A stretch of 64,000 bases of DNA from CAVSCD01 sp963726335 (GCA_963726335.1 CAVSCD010000010.1:434001-498000), one strand, 5' to 3'. Positions 48,240 to 57,898 are shown, numbered from the stretch's first letter. Notes: generated from the sequence alone by a model not told the origin. A program made the numbers and translations.

Positions 48240-49917
48240 TTCGCCCCTCCGACCGCGAGGGGCAACCGACCGGCCGCTCGGGAAGCGTAAGCGGCCATCG
48301 AGGCCGAGACCTGGACTTCGGCCGAGTTATTGCTCTCCAGGCCGGTCGGTCCGACGGCCGTCACAATATAATACCAGCTGGTGTCCACCGCGACCTCACG
48401 GTCCGTATAGGACAAGCGCGTCAGCGGCGCCCCGTTCAATTTTTGGTAGTTCTGATGGGAAACCTCGGACCGGTAAAGGTTGTAGCCGGCGGCGCCGGAA
48501 CTCGCCTTCCAGCTCAGATCGTTGTTTCTGACCGCGCCGAACAGGGAAACGTAGCGATACGAAGCGGCGGCGAGGCCGAGTGGGCGTCGCCGGGTAGCCC
48601 GGCCTGATCGGCTGGGCGAGCTCAGCCAATGTGGCCAGGGCGGCCCGGCTCGCCTGGGTGTAGAATTCGAAATTCAGCCGATCGATCGTATCCGTCGTCT
48701 TGTGGTAGTCGGGATTAACGACGTCGTCATCTTCGATGGCGCAGACGGCCGAAAAGCCGCGGTCCCAGAAAGGCGCGTGATCAGAAAAGACGATCGAAGC
48801 GTCAACGATCCGCTTGATCGCGATCAACCCGTAATCTCCCGCGACCGCGGCGAACTTGGCCGACAGCCAGGCCGATGAGGTGTTGGAGATGACGTCCAGG
48901 TCTTCCGGCATTTTGTCGGCAAAGGCGATCATGTCGAGGTTGATGACGCCGATGATACGCTCCGCCCGGGACCGGGCCTCCTGGGCGTAGACCTTGCTTC
49001 CCACCAGCCCAAGCTCCTCGGCCGTGAAAGCGACGAAACGCACGGTGAAGTCCAGCGGATAACGCGACAGGATCCGGCCTGCCTCCAGGACAGCGGCGGT
49101 GCCGCTCGCGTTATCGTCGGCCCCGGGCGCGAGAGTCAGGCGTTGGTCGGAGGTCGAATCATAATGCCCGCAGATGATCAGGACTTCGTCAGGATAGACC
49201 CGCCCCGGCAACTCGGCCACGACATTTCTCGAGACGCCGCCAGTGTAGGGAACATCCTGAAACTTAACATTCAGGCCGAGCCCGACGAAATAACTGTAGA
49301 TATACTGACCGGCGGCATCGCACTCAGGCGTGGCTGTATAGCGGGTCTTGAAATCCTGGAGTTTCTGGACGAGGCTCTGGAGGCTGGTTGACGACACCTC
49401 AGCCGCAATCTGGTCGACGATGTCGTTCCGGACGCCTCCGATAGCCGACTGAGGTGCCGGCCGATCATAGAAACTCAGGAAGGGCAGAATGCTGGTCGAG
49501 GGGACGGGCTTCCAGGCCAGCCCGACTGGAATCAGTGCGGCGGGGTCCCCGGCTTCCGTCCAGAACAGGAGAATATCCGGCTCGACGGACGCCAGCCGGC
49601 CGGCCCGGCCCAGGGCGTCACGGGTCGCCGCGGTACCGGATGGCAATAAGATAAACGAGATGTCCCTGACATTGCGTTCGATGACCTCGACGGACGCCCC
49701 CGCGTCCCTCAACGCCGCAATGTCACTCCTGTCGGCCTTGGCCAGGTAGCACGTCTGAAGCTCCTGGACGATGTCGATTTGCTCCTTGGTCAAGACCCTC
49801 CAGAGACGGACATCCCCCTTCTCGATTCTTATGAGATGGACCGGCTCGGAGGACGGGAAGGCGCCGACGATCGCGGCCGCCATTAAGTGCGCCGGCGAAG
49901 AGCTTAAGAATTCTCAC
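48236..49917 (-). CDS. Secreted M28 family aminopeptidase with fibronectin-III-like tail; frameshifted
   Basis: About 560 aa. A GTG at 49917 starts a signal peptide (RILKLFAGAL) that continues after a one-base shift near 49883 (MAAAIVGAFPSSEP). After a propeptide-like region, the zinc peptidase core spans about 165-430 with ligands in ICGHYDST, GADDNASG, AEELGLVG, INLDMIAF and PDYHKTTDT. A further shift near 48580 leads into a C-terminal Fn3-like domain (LSWKASSGAAGYNLYRSE; WYYIVTAVGPTGLESNNS) ending at 48236. Relatives remove N-terminal residues from peptides outside the cell. Confidence 0.82.
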
Positions 49918-49985
49918 GTTCGTATTTTACTACAAAAGCCGATGGCGTTTATTCCAGCGCTTGCCTGTTTTTCCGCGCCGGCCGA

Positions 49986-52163
49986 TCAGGCGCGCCATTT
50001 AAGCGCACGGAATCGGGGGTCGTCCCGCAGCGACTCCAGGTCCGGATCCTTTTCGACCCAATCGCGATGAGCGAAACCCGCCCGGACCGCGGCCTCGAGG
50101 CTCTGGATGGCGCGCGTTGTTTCGCCCTCCAGAGCGAACAGGCAGGCGACGTTATATTGGATACCCGCATCGTTGGGGTCGATGGCGATCGCGCGCTCGG
50201 CCCACTCCAGGCCCGCCTGGCGCTCGCCCAGACGGCAGAGCGAGACGGCGCCGATGGTAAAGGCCCGGGCGTCGTCGGGGTTGAGCTGCACGTGCTTTTC
50301 CACGGCCCTCAGGGCCAGCCGATAGGCGGCGAGCGCGGCGTCATTATCGCCCAGCGCCGTATGGGTCTGGGCGGCGAAGTAGCAGGCCTCGTGGTGGTCG
50401 CGGCCGCGGCAGGCTTTCTCGAAGAGCTTCGCCGCCTGGGCCAGCTCGCCCCGCTGGAAGCAGGCCCGGCCGTAAAGATAGGCCGTCTGCACCTGCCCCG
50501 GGTCCAGGCGCATGGCCGTTTCGAACTCGGACTTGGCCTCGTCAAACTGACCCATCAGCCAGAGGGTGAAGCCGCGGGCGGCGTGCGCCTGGGCCAGGTC
50601 GGGGTCGAGCTCGAGCGCTTTCCGGCTCGCCCGGTCGGCTTCGGCGAGATGGATGTCGCTCGCCTCCCCGTAAAAATGGACCAGCATGGCGCTGCAGTCG
50701 GAGATCCCCGCGTAGGCCAGCGCGTACTGCGGGTCAACCTCCGTGGCCTGCTGGAAGAGCTGCCGGGCGAACTGGAGGCTCTGCCGCCGGCCCTGGTGGA
50801 AGAACCGGAGGCCGCGCAGATAATAATCATAGGCGCCCGAGTCCGTCGTCGCCGTTTTCGTCAAGGCTTGGCGCTCGCTTTCGCTCAGGATGATCTGAAG
50901 GGCGCGGACGACGTTCCGGGCGATCTCGTCCTGGATGGCGAAGACGTCCTGAAAGGGCTTGTCGTACCGCTCCGACCAGATGTGGAAACCGGTCGCGACA
51001 TCCAGGAGCTGGACCGATACGCGGAGCTGGTCGCCGGCGCGCCGGACGCTGCCCTCGAGGAGCGTCTCGACGTGGAGCTTCCGGCCGATCTCCCGGACAT
51101 CCTCCTGGCTGCCTTTGAAGGCCAGGGTCGAGGTGCGGGCAGCCACTCGCAGCCCCTTGACCTTGGCCAGCGCGTTGATGATTTCCTCGGCCATGCCGTC
51201 GCAGAAATACTCCTGCTCGCGCTCGCCCCCCAGGTTGGCAAAGGGAAGAACGGCTATGGACCAAGAATAGTCCTTTTTGCGCCCCAGATATTCGACGCGG
51301 CCCGAGATCAGCGCTTCGAGCGTGTACCGCAGGTCGGCCCGCAAGTCGTCGGCGTGCTGGTAGCGGAGCTCGCGGTTCTTGTTGAGCAGCCGGGAAACGA
51401 TGCGCTCGAGCTCCAAGGGCACATTCGAGGCATACTCGGACATGGGAAGAGGTTCCTTCTCCAGGACGGCCTTGAAGATCTCCCGGAAGGAGTCCCCGGC
51501 GAAGGGCTGTTTCCCGGTAAAGAGCTTGTACAGAACGACGCCGAACGAGAAGAGGTCGGAGCGGGTGTCCGCGGGCTGCCCCTGGATCTGCTCGGGGGAC
51601 ATGTACGCCGCCGTCCCCGCGATCATGCCCATGTGCGGGGTGGTATCCATTCTCAGGAGCTGCGCCAAGCCGAAATCGACGATCTTCGCCCGGCCGCGCT
51701 CGCTCACCAGGATGTTGGAGGGCTTGATGTCGCGGTGGACGAGGCCGCGGCCGTGCGCCTCGGCCAGCCCGTCGCTGATCTGGATGGCGAGCTCGAGCGC
51801 CTCCTCGACCTTCAGCCGCCGCTTCGCGATATAGCTGTCGAGGGAGCCGCCCTCGACGTACTCCATGGCGATGAACGGCTGGCCGCCGAATTCCCCGACT
51901 TCGTAGATGGTGACGACATGGGGATGATTGAGCCGGGCCACGGCCTGGGCCTCCCGCCTCAACCGGTCCCGCCAAGCCTGGTCCTGGGACAGGTCCGAAG
52001 AGAGGAACTTCAGGGCGACGCGCCGGTCGAGGTCCCTGTCCTCGGCAAGATAAACGACCGCCGCGGCGCCCGAGTCGATGAGTCCCTTGATGACATAATG
52101 CAGGACCACGGTGCCCTCGGAAAAGAGCTCCGTCGTCGCGTGGTAACCCTTGTAAGGGGACAT
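49986..52163 (-). CDS. Serine/threonine protein kinase with TolB-like and TPR domains
   Basis: A 725-aa PknB-type kinase without a membrane helix. Kinase domain about 20-290: K52 in VALKF, HRDIKPSN at 143-150, DFG at 163-165, AYMSPEQIQG. The glycine loop is degenerate (DSGAAAVVY). Residues about 305-420 form the TolB-like domain often seen in kinase-TPR and adenylate cyclase proteins (SIAVLPFANLGG; LLEGSVRRAGDQLRVSVQLL). At least six TPRs follow from 450 to 700. Such proteins integrate signals through the TPR array. Targets are unknown. It stands alone, with 216 bp of non-coding DNA upstream. Confidence 0.92.
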   Translation of the reverse strand: MSPYKGYHATTELFSEGTVVLHYVIKGLIDSGAAAVVYLAEDRDLDRRVALKFLSSDLSQDQAWRDRLRREAQAVARLNHPHVVTIYEVGEFGGQPFIAMEYVEGGSLDSYIAKRRLKVEEALELAIQISDGLAEAHGRGLVHRDIKPSNILVSERGRAKIVDFGLAQLLRMDTTPHMGMIAGTAAYMSPEQIQGQPADTRSDLFSFGVVLYKLFTGKQPFAGDSFREIFKAVLEKEPLPMSEYASNVPLELERIVSRLLNKNRELRYQHADDLRADLRYTLEALISGRVEYLGRKKDYSWSIAVLPFANLGGEREQEYFCDGMAEEIINALAKVKGLRVAARTSTLAFKGSQEDVREIGRKLHVETLLEGSVRRAGDQLRVSVQLLDVATGFHIWSERYDKPFQDVFAIQDEIARNVVRALQIILSESERQALTKTATTDSGAYDYYLRGLRFFHQGRRQSLQFARQLFQQATEVDPQYALAYAGISDCSAMLVHFYGEASDIHLAEADRASRKALELDPDLAQAHAARGFTLWLMGQFDEAKSEFETAMRLDPGQVQTAYLYGRACFQRGELAQAAKLFEKACRGRDHHEACYFAAQTHTALGDNDAALAAYRLALRAVEKHVQLNPDDARAFTIGAVSLCRLGERQAGLEWAERAIAIDPNDAGIQYNVACLFALEGETTRAIQSLEAAVRAGFAHRDWVEKDPDLESLRDDPRFRALKWRA

Positions 52164-52379
52164 GGGCGGTCCTCCGGTTTCATGCTACCCGCGGGGCCCG
52201 GCAAAGTCAAACCAAGGTGACGCTGTAACACCGTGCCGCCCAGCGATGGATTTCTCGCCCACAGAGAAACCGAGACGCGCCCCAAATCAAGGTCCTGGCG
52301 CATAGCTTTTTGAATTGACACGACCGGAGAATCGTGCCTAAATAAAAAATGGTGAAACCCGAACGGGTGGAGAGACCCG

Positions 52380-53704
52380 ATGACCAATTCAAAGAGCGGA
52401 AAACTGTGGGCCGCGCTCGCGCTCGCAGCCCTGATGGCGCTGTCGTCCTGCAGCACCGAGTCGAGCGACGAGGTCGACGTCAACCCGGTGACGGTTCCGG
52501 CCTCGTCCAAGAGCTATATCGTCCTCGCCTGGAACGACCTGGGAATGCACTGCCTCAACCCGACCTACGATAAAGCTGTCATCCTGCCGCCCTACAACAC
52601 CGTCTGGGCCCAGGTCATCAAGCGGGGCAACCCGCCCCGGATTGTCGACTTCAGGCTTGACCGTGAAATACAGCATCCTCAGGAATACCTAGCTCCTACG
52701 GCAAGCGAAGCTACGGACAGTTCTGGGACAATTGTCAAAAGCTGTTCGGAGTCAGCCTGGCGCCGAACACGGGACTGAACCTCGAGGACCCGAACGTTCA
52801 CAACGGGCTCTCCGGAACCATGCTGCTCAAGGGCGACCATTTCCAGGTCAACGGAATCCCCGTCACGCCGGTCGAGGATTCGGGGACTTGGACCCCTCTT
52901 CAAGTCGCGGAGATAGTCGTCAGCGACGCCTCGACCGGCGCCGAGATCGGCCGGACCCAGGCCACCGTCCCGACTTCCGATGAGATCAACTGCGGCAAGT
53001 GCCACGGCGCCGACCCGCTTCTTGATGTCCTCGAGCAGCACGACGATGAGGAAGGCACGTCCCTGGTCGCCGACCGGCCGGTCCTCTGCGCCAGCTGCCA
53101 CGGCAGCCCGGCTCTGGGCCAGACGGGCCCGGGAACGTCCGGGAAGTTTTTTTCGGACGCGATCCACAGCTTCCACGCTTCCCGCGGCGCGCTCTGTTAT
53201 GACTGTCATCCGGGCGCCACCACCAAATGCAACCGGAGCACCGCCCACACCGCCACCGACGGCAACTGTATCACCTGCCACGGCAGCCTGAGTCAGGTTG
53301 GGAGTTCGGTCCAGCTCGGGCGCGAGGATTCCCTGGCTGAATGAGCCGAAGTGTGTCCACCTGTCACGCCGGCATCGCCCAGGTTGACACGGGAACAACG
53401 CTCTACCGAAACGCCACCGGCCATGGCGGGGTCGGCTGTCCCGCCTGCCATCAGAGCCCTCATGCGATGGTCCCGTCGAGCCAGGCTCCTGATAATTATC
53501 AGGCAATCCAGCACCAGAATAAAGCTAAGTCTCTAGGGTGTCTGCAGCGTGTGCCACGGCGACTCGAAGGGGGAGGGGTCCGGTGAGTTCATGGAGGCCC
53601 ACGGCGGCAGCCGGGCCTCGGCGTGTTCGGTCTGCCATACCGGTATCGTGTCGGGCAACACGGCCCAATGGCCCCACCAATTCCAGTGGAAGACCCGTTC
53701 CTAG
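52380..53704 (+). CDS. Multihaem c-type cytochrome lipoprotein, several frameshifts
   Basis: Exported electron carrier with lipobox (ALSSC). The N-terminal half carries YIVLAWNDLGMHCLNP. Shifts near 52660 and 52690 lead to SYGQFWDNCQKLFGVSLAPN and HFQVNGIPVTPVED. The haem region has CGKCH, CASCH, CYDCH, CITCH, then, after shifts near 53350 and 53545, a damaged C-x-TCH, CPACH, CSVCH and CSVCH, so eight motifs in about 440 aa. Conserved motifs on both sides of each break favour sequencing indels. A perfect TTGACA lies at 52315 with AT-rich DNA downstream. The TAG stop (53702-53704) is inside the terminal CTAG of repeat C2. Role in extracellular or periplasmic electron transfer is inferred. Confidence 0.75.
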
Positions 53705-53906
53705 TGTCCCGTCTCGCAAGTTCCTTTCCAAAGTCCTGTATATAGACGGGACACTTCCAGGGGGGAGTCAAGCTCCCCCCTCGGCGTTTCGTTTCACTCC
53801 ACTGACCCCCTGAGGGGAACGACGCCGTCCCCCTCAAACTCCCCCGCGGTGGTGCGTCTTCGTTGCTCTTTTATAAAGCCAAGTTATTTGCGAGACGCAC
53901 CACTAG
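53701..53906 (-). repeat. Dispersed palindromic element, copy C2
   Basis: A 206-bp copy bounded by CTAG at both ends (53701-53704 and 53903-53906), as expected for a target-site duplication. It differs from copy C3 at only two positions. Arms AGTGTCCCGTCT / AGACGGGACACT form the A hairpin adjoining the cytochrome stop codon. Arms GTGGTGCGTCT / AGACGCACCAC form the B hairpin adjoining the NSS transporter promoter. Confidence 0.95.
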
Positions 53907-53920
53907 CCGTATTCGAATTG

Positions 53921-53929
53921 TGATAAAAT
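53921..53929 (+). promoter_or_regulatory. Extended -10 promoter of the NSS transporter gene
   Basis: TGA followed by TAAAAT (53924-53929), 12 bases before the ATG at 53942 and 15 bp beyond the end of repeat C2. No -35 box, no ribosome-binding site: an almost leaderless transcript is likely. Confidence 0.4.
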
Positions 53930-53941
53930 GCCTCGGCAGCC

Positions 53942-55430
53942 ATGGCGGAACGAGGCCCTCAGTGGAGCAGTCGCGTCGGGTTCATCCTGGCCTCCCTGGG
54001 CATGGCTTTCGGCGCCGGTAACATCTGGCGCTTCCCCCGGGTGGTCGCCGCCAACGACGGCGGCCCGTTCCTGATCGCCTTTATCATCGCCAACCTCGTC
54101 TGGGCCGTGCCGCTCCTGATGATCGAGATGGCCATGGGCAAATCCACGCGTCTCGGGACGGTCGGCGCCTTCCGAAATTTTGTGGGCCGGAACAAGACCT
54201 GGATGGGCGCCTGGGTCGGCGGCTGCGCCGTCCTGATCATGGTCTACTATTCGGTCGTCACCGGCTGGGCGATCCGGTATCTTGCGTTCGGGGTCACCGG
54301 GACCATCAAGCCCGGCCTCGACTCGGAGGCGCTGTGGAAGGGCTTCCTCGCCTCCCCCCTGGAGACGGTGGCGTTTCATCTGCTGGCCATCCTCGTCGCC
54401 GGCGCCATCATCCTCCGCGGCGTCCAGAAGGGACTGGAAAAAGCCAACGCCATCATCGTGCCGAGCATCATCGTCATCCTGCTCGCTCGTCATGGTCTGG
54501 GGCCTGACCAAGCCGGGGGCCGTGCGCGGGCTGGAGTTCCTCTTCCGGCCGGAGCTCGGCGGGCTGCTCAAGGCGAAGACCTGGCTCAACGCGTTCTCCC
54601 AGGCGGCCTGGTCGGTGGGCGCGGGCTGGGGCCTGATGCTCACCTACGCCGTTTACTTGAAGGATAAGGACGACATCGCCGCCAACTCGTTCATCATCGC
54701 CTTCGCCGATTCCGGCTCCTCGCTCCTCTCCGGGATGGCCATCCTGCCGCTGGTCTTCGCCGTCTCGCCGACCGTCGAGGCGGCCAACACGGCCCTGCAG
54801 TCTGGCGACACCGGCCTCACCTTCATCTACCTGACCAAGTTCTTCCCGACGCTGCCGGCCGGGTCGTTCGTCGGGGCGCTTTTTTTCCTGGCGCTCTCGA
54901 TCTCGGCGCTGGCGTCCCTCCTGTCCATGGTGGAGCTCGCCGTCCGTAACCTGGAAGACACCGGGATCACGCGCCGGAAGGCCGCGCTGATCACGGTCGC
55001 CGGCGGGTTCGTACTGGGGCTCCCCTCCGCTCTCAGGCTTTCCTTCCAGGAGAACCAGGACATGGTTTGGGGGGTCGGACTCCTGATCTCCGGGATGTTC
55101 TTTGCGTATGCGGCCTATAAGAGAGGGCTGAACGAAGTCCGCGGTTTGATCAACGACTGCAGTTACGTCCATGTCGGCAGGTGGTTCAACGCCTGCGTCC
55201 TGGCCATGCCGGTCATCTTCATCGTCATCTTCGGCTGGTGGGTCTGGCAGGCCGCGTCCTGGTATCCCGACACCTGGTGGAATCCCCTCAAGACGCTAAG
55301 CCCGGGCACGATGGTCGCCCAGTGGACCGTCCTGCTCACGGCCCTGGTCCTGGCCAACAACTGGCTCGCCCGGAAGATCAAGGCGCCTCACCCGGAAAGC
55401 GAAGGCCACAAGGTGATCAGCAACCCATGA
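53942..55430 (+). CDS. Neurotransmitter:sodium symporter family transporter (MetP-like), frameshifted
   Basis: A Na+-coupled amino acid importer of the NSS/SNF family, about 495 aa with 11-12 helices. Helix 1 has the signature GMAFGAGNIWRFPRV, including the Na+ and substrate contacts. A one-base shift near 54485 falls in a CTCGCTCG stretch at the end of helix 5. The rest (SQAAWSVGAGWGLMLTYAVY, LALSISALASLLSMVE) is intact. It is followed by a 31-codon gene for a probable small subunit, and the pair is bracketed by inverted copies of the 206-bp element. Confidence 0.85.
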
Positions 55431-55464
55431 TGAGCCGCCAAGCGAAGAGACGCGGGAGCCGGGG

Positions 55465-55560
55465 ATGAGCTGGCAGGCCGTGACCATGATGGCCGTCATG
55501 ATCGGCGTCTATTTCGGAGGGCTGATCTACTTCGCCCTCAAGGGCGAGCCGAAGAAATAG
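55465..55560 (+). CDS. 31-aa MetS-like small subunit of the NSS transporter
   Basis: ATG at 55465 preceded by GGGAGCCGGGG, 34 bp after the transporter stop. The product (MSWQAVTMMAVMIGVYFGG then LIYFALKGEPKK) is one membrane helix with a short basic tail. Position, size and sequence pattern match MetS-type small subunits known to accompany MetP methionine/alanine importers. The gene ends six bases before repeat C3. Confidence 0.75.
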   Translation: MSWQAVTMMAVMIGVYFGGLIYFALKGEPKK

Positions 55561-55566
55561 GTCCGG

Positions 55567-55772
55567 CAAGTGGTGCGTCTCGCAAATAACTTGGCTTTAT
55601 AAAAGAGCAACGAAGACGCACCACCGCGGGGGAGTTTGAGGGGGACGGCGTCGTTCCCCTCAGGGGGTCAGTGGAGTGAAACGAAACGCCGAGGGGGGAG
55701 CTTGACTCCCCCCTGGAAGTGTCCCGTCTATCTACAGGACTTTGGAAAGGAACTTGCGAGACGGGACACTAG
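55567..55772 (+). repeat. Dispersed palindromic element, copy C3
   Basis: 206 bp, inverted relative to C2 and about 99% identical to it. The left end is CAAG, the right end CTAG (55769-55772). The right CTAG supplies the TAG stop codon of the minus-strand histidine kinase gene. Both hairpins and the central CCCCTCAGGGG are intact. Confidence 0.95.
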
Positions 55773-57169
55773 GCTGACAGCGGATCCGCAAGGGGCAGGG
55801 TGACGTAGAAGGCGCTGCCCTTGCCGACCTGGCTTTCGACTTGGATCTCTCCGCCGTGCAGCTTGGCGATGGAGCTGGCGATCGCCAGGCCGAGCCCTGT
55901 CCCCCCGTCGGCGCGTGAGCGCGCGTTGTCCACGCGGTAGAAGCGGTCGAAGATATGAGGCAGGTGCTCGGGCGGAATGCCCGCGCCCGTGTCGCAGACG
56001 GTCACGTAGGCGTTCCCCTCTTTTCTCACCAGCGAGCCGGAAACGGCGCCGCCGCTTGGAGTGTAGCGGATGGCGTTGTCCAGGATGTTCAGGAAGAGTT
56101 GTCTCAGCTTGAGCCTGTCCCCCTTGACCGTCAGGTTGTCCAGCGCGCCGAGCGTGAACACCAGGCCTTTTTCCTGGGCGAGCGATTCCACGACCGAGGA
56201 GACATCCCTCAGGAGGTCCTTCAGGTTGACCTCCTGGAAGTCCGCCGTTTCCTCGGCGGCGTCGCTCCGCGCCAGGAGCAGCAGCTTGCCGATGATCTCG
56301 GCCATGTAGGAAACTTCCTGGGAAACGAGCTCCAGCGATTTCCGGTATTCCGCCTGCGTCCGCTTCTTGTCCAGCACGAGGGAGGATTCGGCCTGGATGA
56401 TGGCCAGGGGCGTCCGCAGCTCGTGGGAGGCATCCGCCGCGAACTGCCGCTGCTTTCTGAAGGCGGTCTCGAGGCGCAAGATCATCCAGTTCAAGGTGGC
56501 GGCCAGTTTCCCCATCTCGTCCTCGCTCCGGATGTCGATCCGGCGGCTCAGGTCGCCCTCGCCGATCTCCCGGGCGATGTCCGTGATGTGATCGACCTGT
56601 TTCAGGGTCCGGTTGGCCATGAACATGCCGCCGACGCCCGCCAGGATGACGACCGCCAGGGCCGCGAAGATGATGACCACCCGGAAAATCGCCAGGATCT
56701 CCCGGATCTCGCGGGTCAGACGGCCGGCGACGATGGCGATCCGGGTTTGCGAATCGAGGTTGAAGGGCGTCGCATAGAGCCTGACGTCCTGGCCCTCGTT
56801 CGTCTGCGCGGTCAGGAAACTGCTCTGGCCGAAGAGGGCCTGCTGGACCATCTCCTCGATGTTGGCGAACCGGACGTTGGGGCCCAGCCTTTGCGACAGG
56901 GCCCCGTTGGCGTCATAGATAAGGATCAGGTCGTTGAATTTCTGTTCAAAGCGGATCTGCTGGTCCTCGACCTTGATGGAGCTCTGGAGCTCGGCCACCC
57001 GCGTCCGCAGGGACTCATCCAGGTTCCTGTACAGATCCCTGGACAGCAGGTGATAGGCCACGCCGCCGAAGGCGGTCAGCAGCAGCGCCAGGGCGAGGAG
57101 GTACAAGGCGTTCAGGCGAAACCTGATGGTCTTGAAGACGCGGAACTTGACGCTATCAAAGATGCTCAT
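55769..57169 (-). CDS. Two-component sensor histidine kinase
   Basis: A 466-aa inner-membrane kinase: TM at 19-39, periplasmic sensor at about 40-160, TM at about 162-184, HAMP at about 185-238, HisKA with the phosphorylated H249 (DASHELRTPLA), and HATPase_c with LFLNILDNAIRYTPSGG, VCDTGAGIP, DRFYRVD and GGTGLGLAI. Arrangement fits the CusS/MprB-like OmpR-partner class (metal or envelope stress sensing is typical, not shown). It overlaps the regulator gene by 4 bp. Its stop codon TAG is part of repeat C3. Confidence 0.93.
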   Translation of the reverse strand: MSIFDSVKFRVFKTIRFRLNALYLLALALLLTAFGGVAYHLLSRDLYRNLDESLRTRVAELQSSIKVEDQQIRFEQKFNDLILIYDANGALSQRLGPNVRFANIEEMVQQALFGQSSFLTAQTNEGQDVRLYATPFNLDSQTRIAIVAGRLTREIREILAIFRVVIIFAALAVVILAGVGGMFMANRTLKQVDHITDIAREIGEGDLSRRIDIRSEDEMGKLAATLNWMILRLETAFRKQRQFAADASHELRTPLAIIQAESSLVLDKKRTQAEYRKSLELVSQEVSYMAEIIGKLLLLARSDAAEETADFQEVNLKDLLRDVSSVVESLAQEKGLVFTLGALDNLTVKGDRLKLRQLFLNILDNAIRYTPSGGAVSGSLVRKEGNAYVTVCDTGAGIPPEHLPHIFDRFYRVDNARSRADGGTGLGLAIASSIAKLHGGEIQVESQVGKGSAFYVTLPLADPLSA

Positions 57170-57837
57170 GTCGCGCGCAGGCGGTAGCCTGCCCCCCTCA
57201 GGGTCTGGATGAGACTCCCCTGCCCGTCCAGGTCAAGCTTCCGGCGAAGGCGCCGCACGTAAACATCGATGATATTGGAGATCCCGTCGAACTCATAATC
57301 CCAGACGCTCTCGCCCAGCATCGTCCTCGTCACGACCACGTTGGGCCGGCGCATGAAGTACTCGAGAATGGCATACTCCTTGGCGGTCAATTCGATCTTC
57401 CTCTCTCCCCGCCAGACGTCCCGGGTCAGCACATCCATGGCCAGGTCACCGACCTGGAGCTTCGAGGTTTTGACCAGGCCCTCGCGCCTCAGCAGGGCGC
57501 GGACCCGCGCCAGGAGCTCGTTGAAGGCGAAAGGCTTGACGAGATAATCGTCGGCCCCGGCATCGAGCCCGAGCACTCTGTCCTCGACGGTATCCTTGGC
57601 GGTGAGCATAAGGACCAGGGTGTTGACTTTTTTCGCCCGGAGCTCACGGCAGACGGTCAAGCCGTCCTTCTTGGGAAGCATGATATCCAGGATGATGAGG
57701 TCGAACGGCGTGGTCTCCGCCATATATTGAGCCTCTTCTCCATCGTAAGCGTTATCGACCGCATAGGCTTCTTCCTGGAGACCTCTCCGGATGATGCCCG
57801 CCAGACGTCTTGAGTCCTCGACAACGAGAATCCTCAT
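57166..57837 (-). CDS. OmpR/PhoB-family response regulator
   Basis: A 223-aa transcription factor. The receiver domain has the acidic pocket (VVED), phosphoacceptor D51 (LIILDIMLP), T in MLTAKD and K101 (DYLVKPF). The winged-helix domain occupies about 125-222 (ELTAKEYAILEYFMRRPN; VDVYVRRLRRKLD). GGAGG precedes the ATG at 57837, with a promoter at 57899-57927. First gene of the two-component operon, probably regulating itself and possibly the divergent sigma/LuxR-type gene. Confidence 0.94.
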   Translation of the reverse strand: MRILVVEDSRRLAGIIRRGLQEEAYAVDNAYDGEEAQYMAETTPFDLIILDIMLPKKDGLTVCRELRAKKVNTLVLMLTAKDTVEDRVLGLDAGADDYLVKPFAFNELLARVRALLRREGLVKTSKLQVGDLAMDVLTRDVWRGERKIELTAKEYAILEYFMRRPNVVVTRTMLGESVWDYEFDGISNIIDVYVRRLRRKLDLDGQGSLIQTLRGAGYRLRAT

Positions 57838-57898
57838 ACTGAATCCTCCAATGGCTTGGCCACGACATTTTCAGGACCATTTCCGGCACGACGCACTT

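Noticed and set aside
50067..52220. Open frame of 717 codons antisense to the Ser/Thr kinase gene
   Set aside because: Same shadow effect of GC-rich third positions. The kinase strand has all catalytic motifs.
53701..55772. Insertion sequence or transposon with its own transposase
   Set aside because: The bracketed genes are a transporter and its small subunit. No transposase-like frame exists in or near the repeats.
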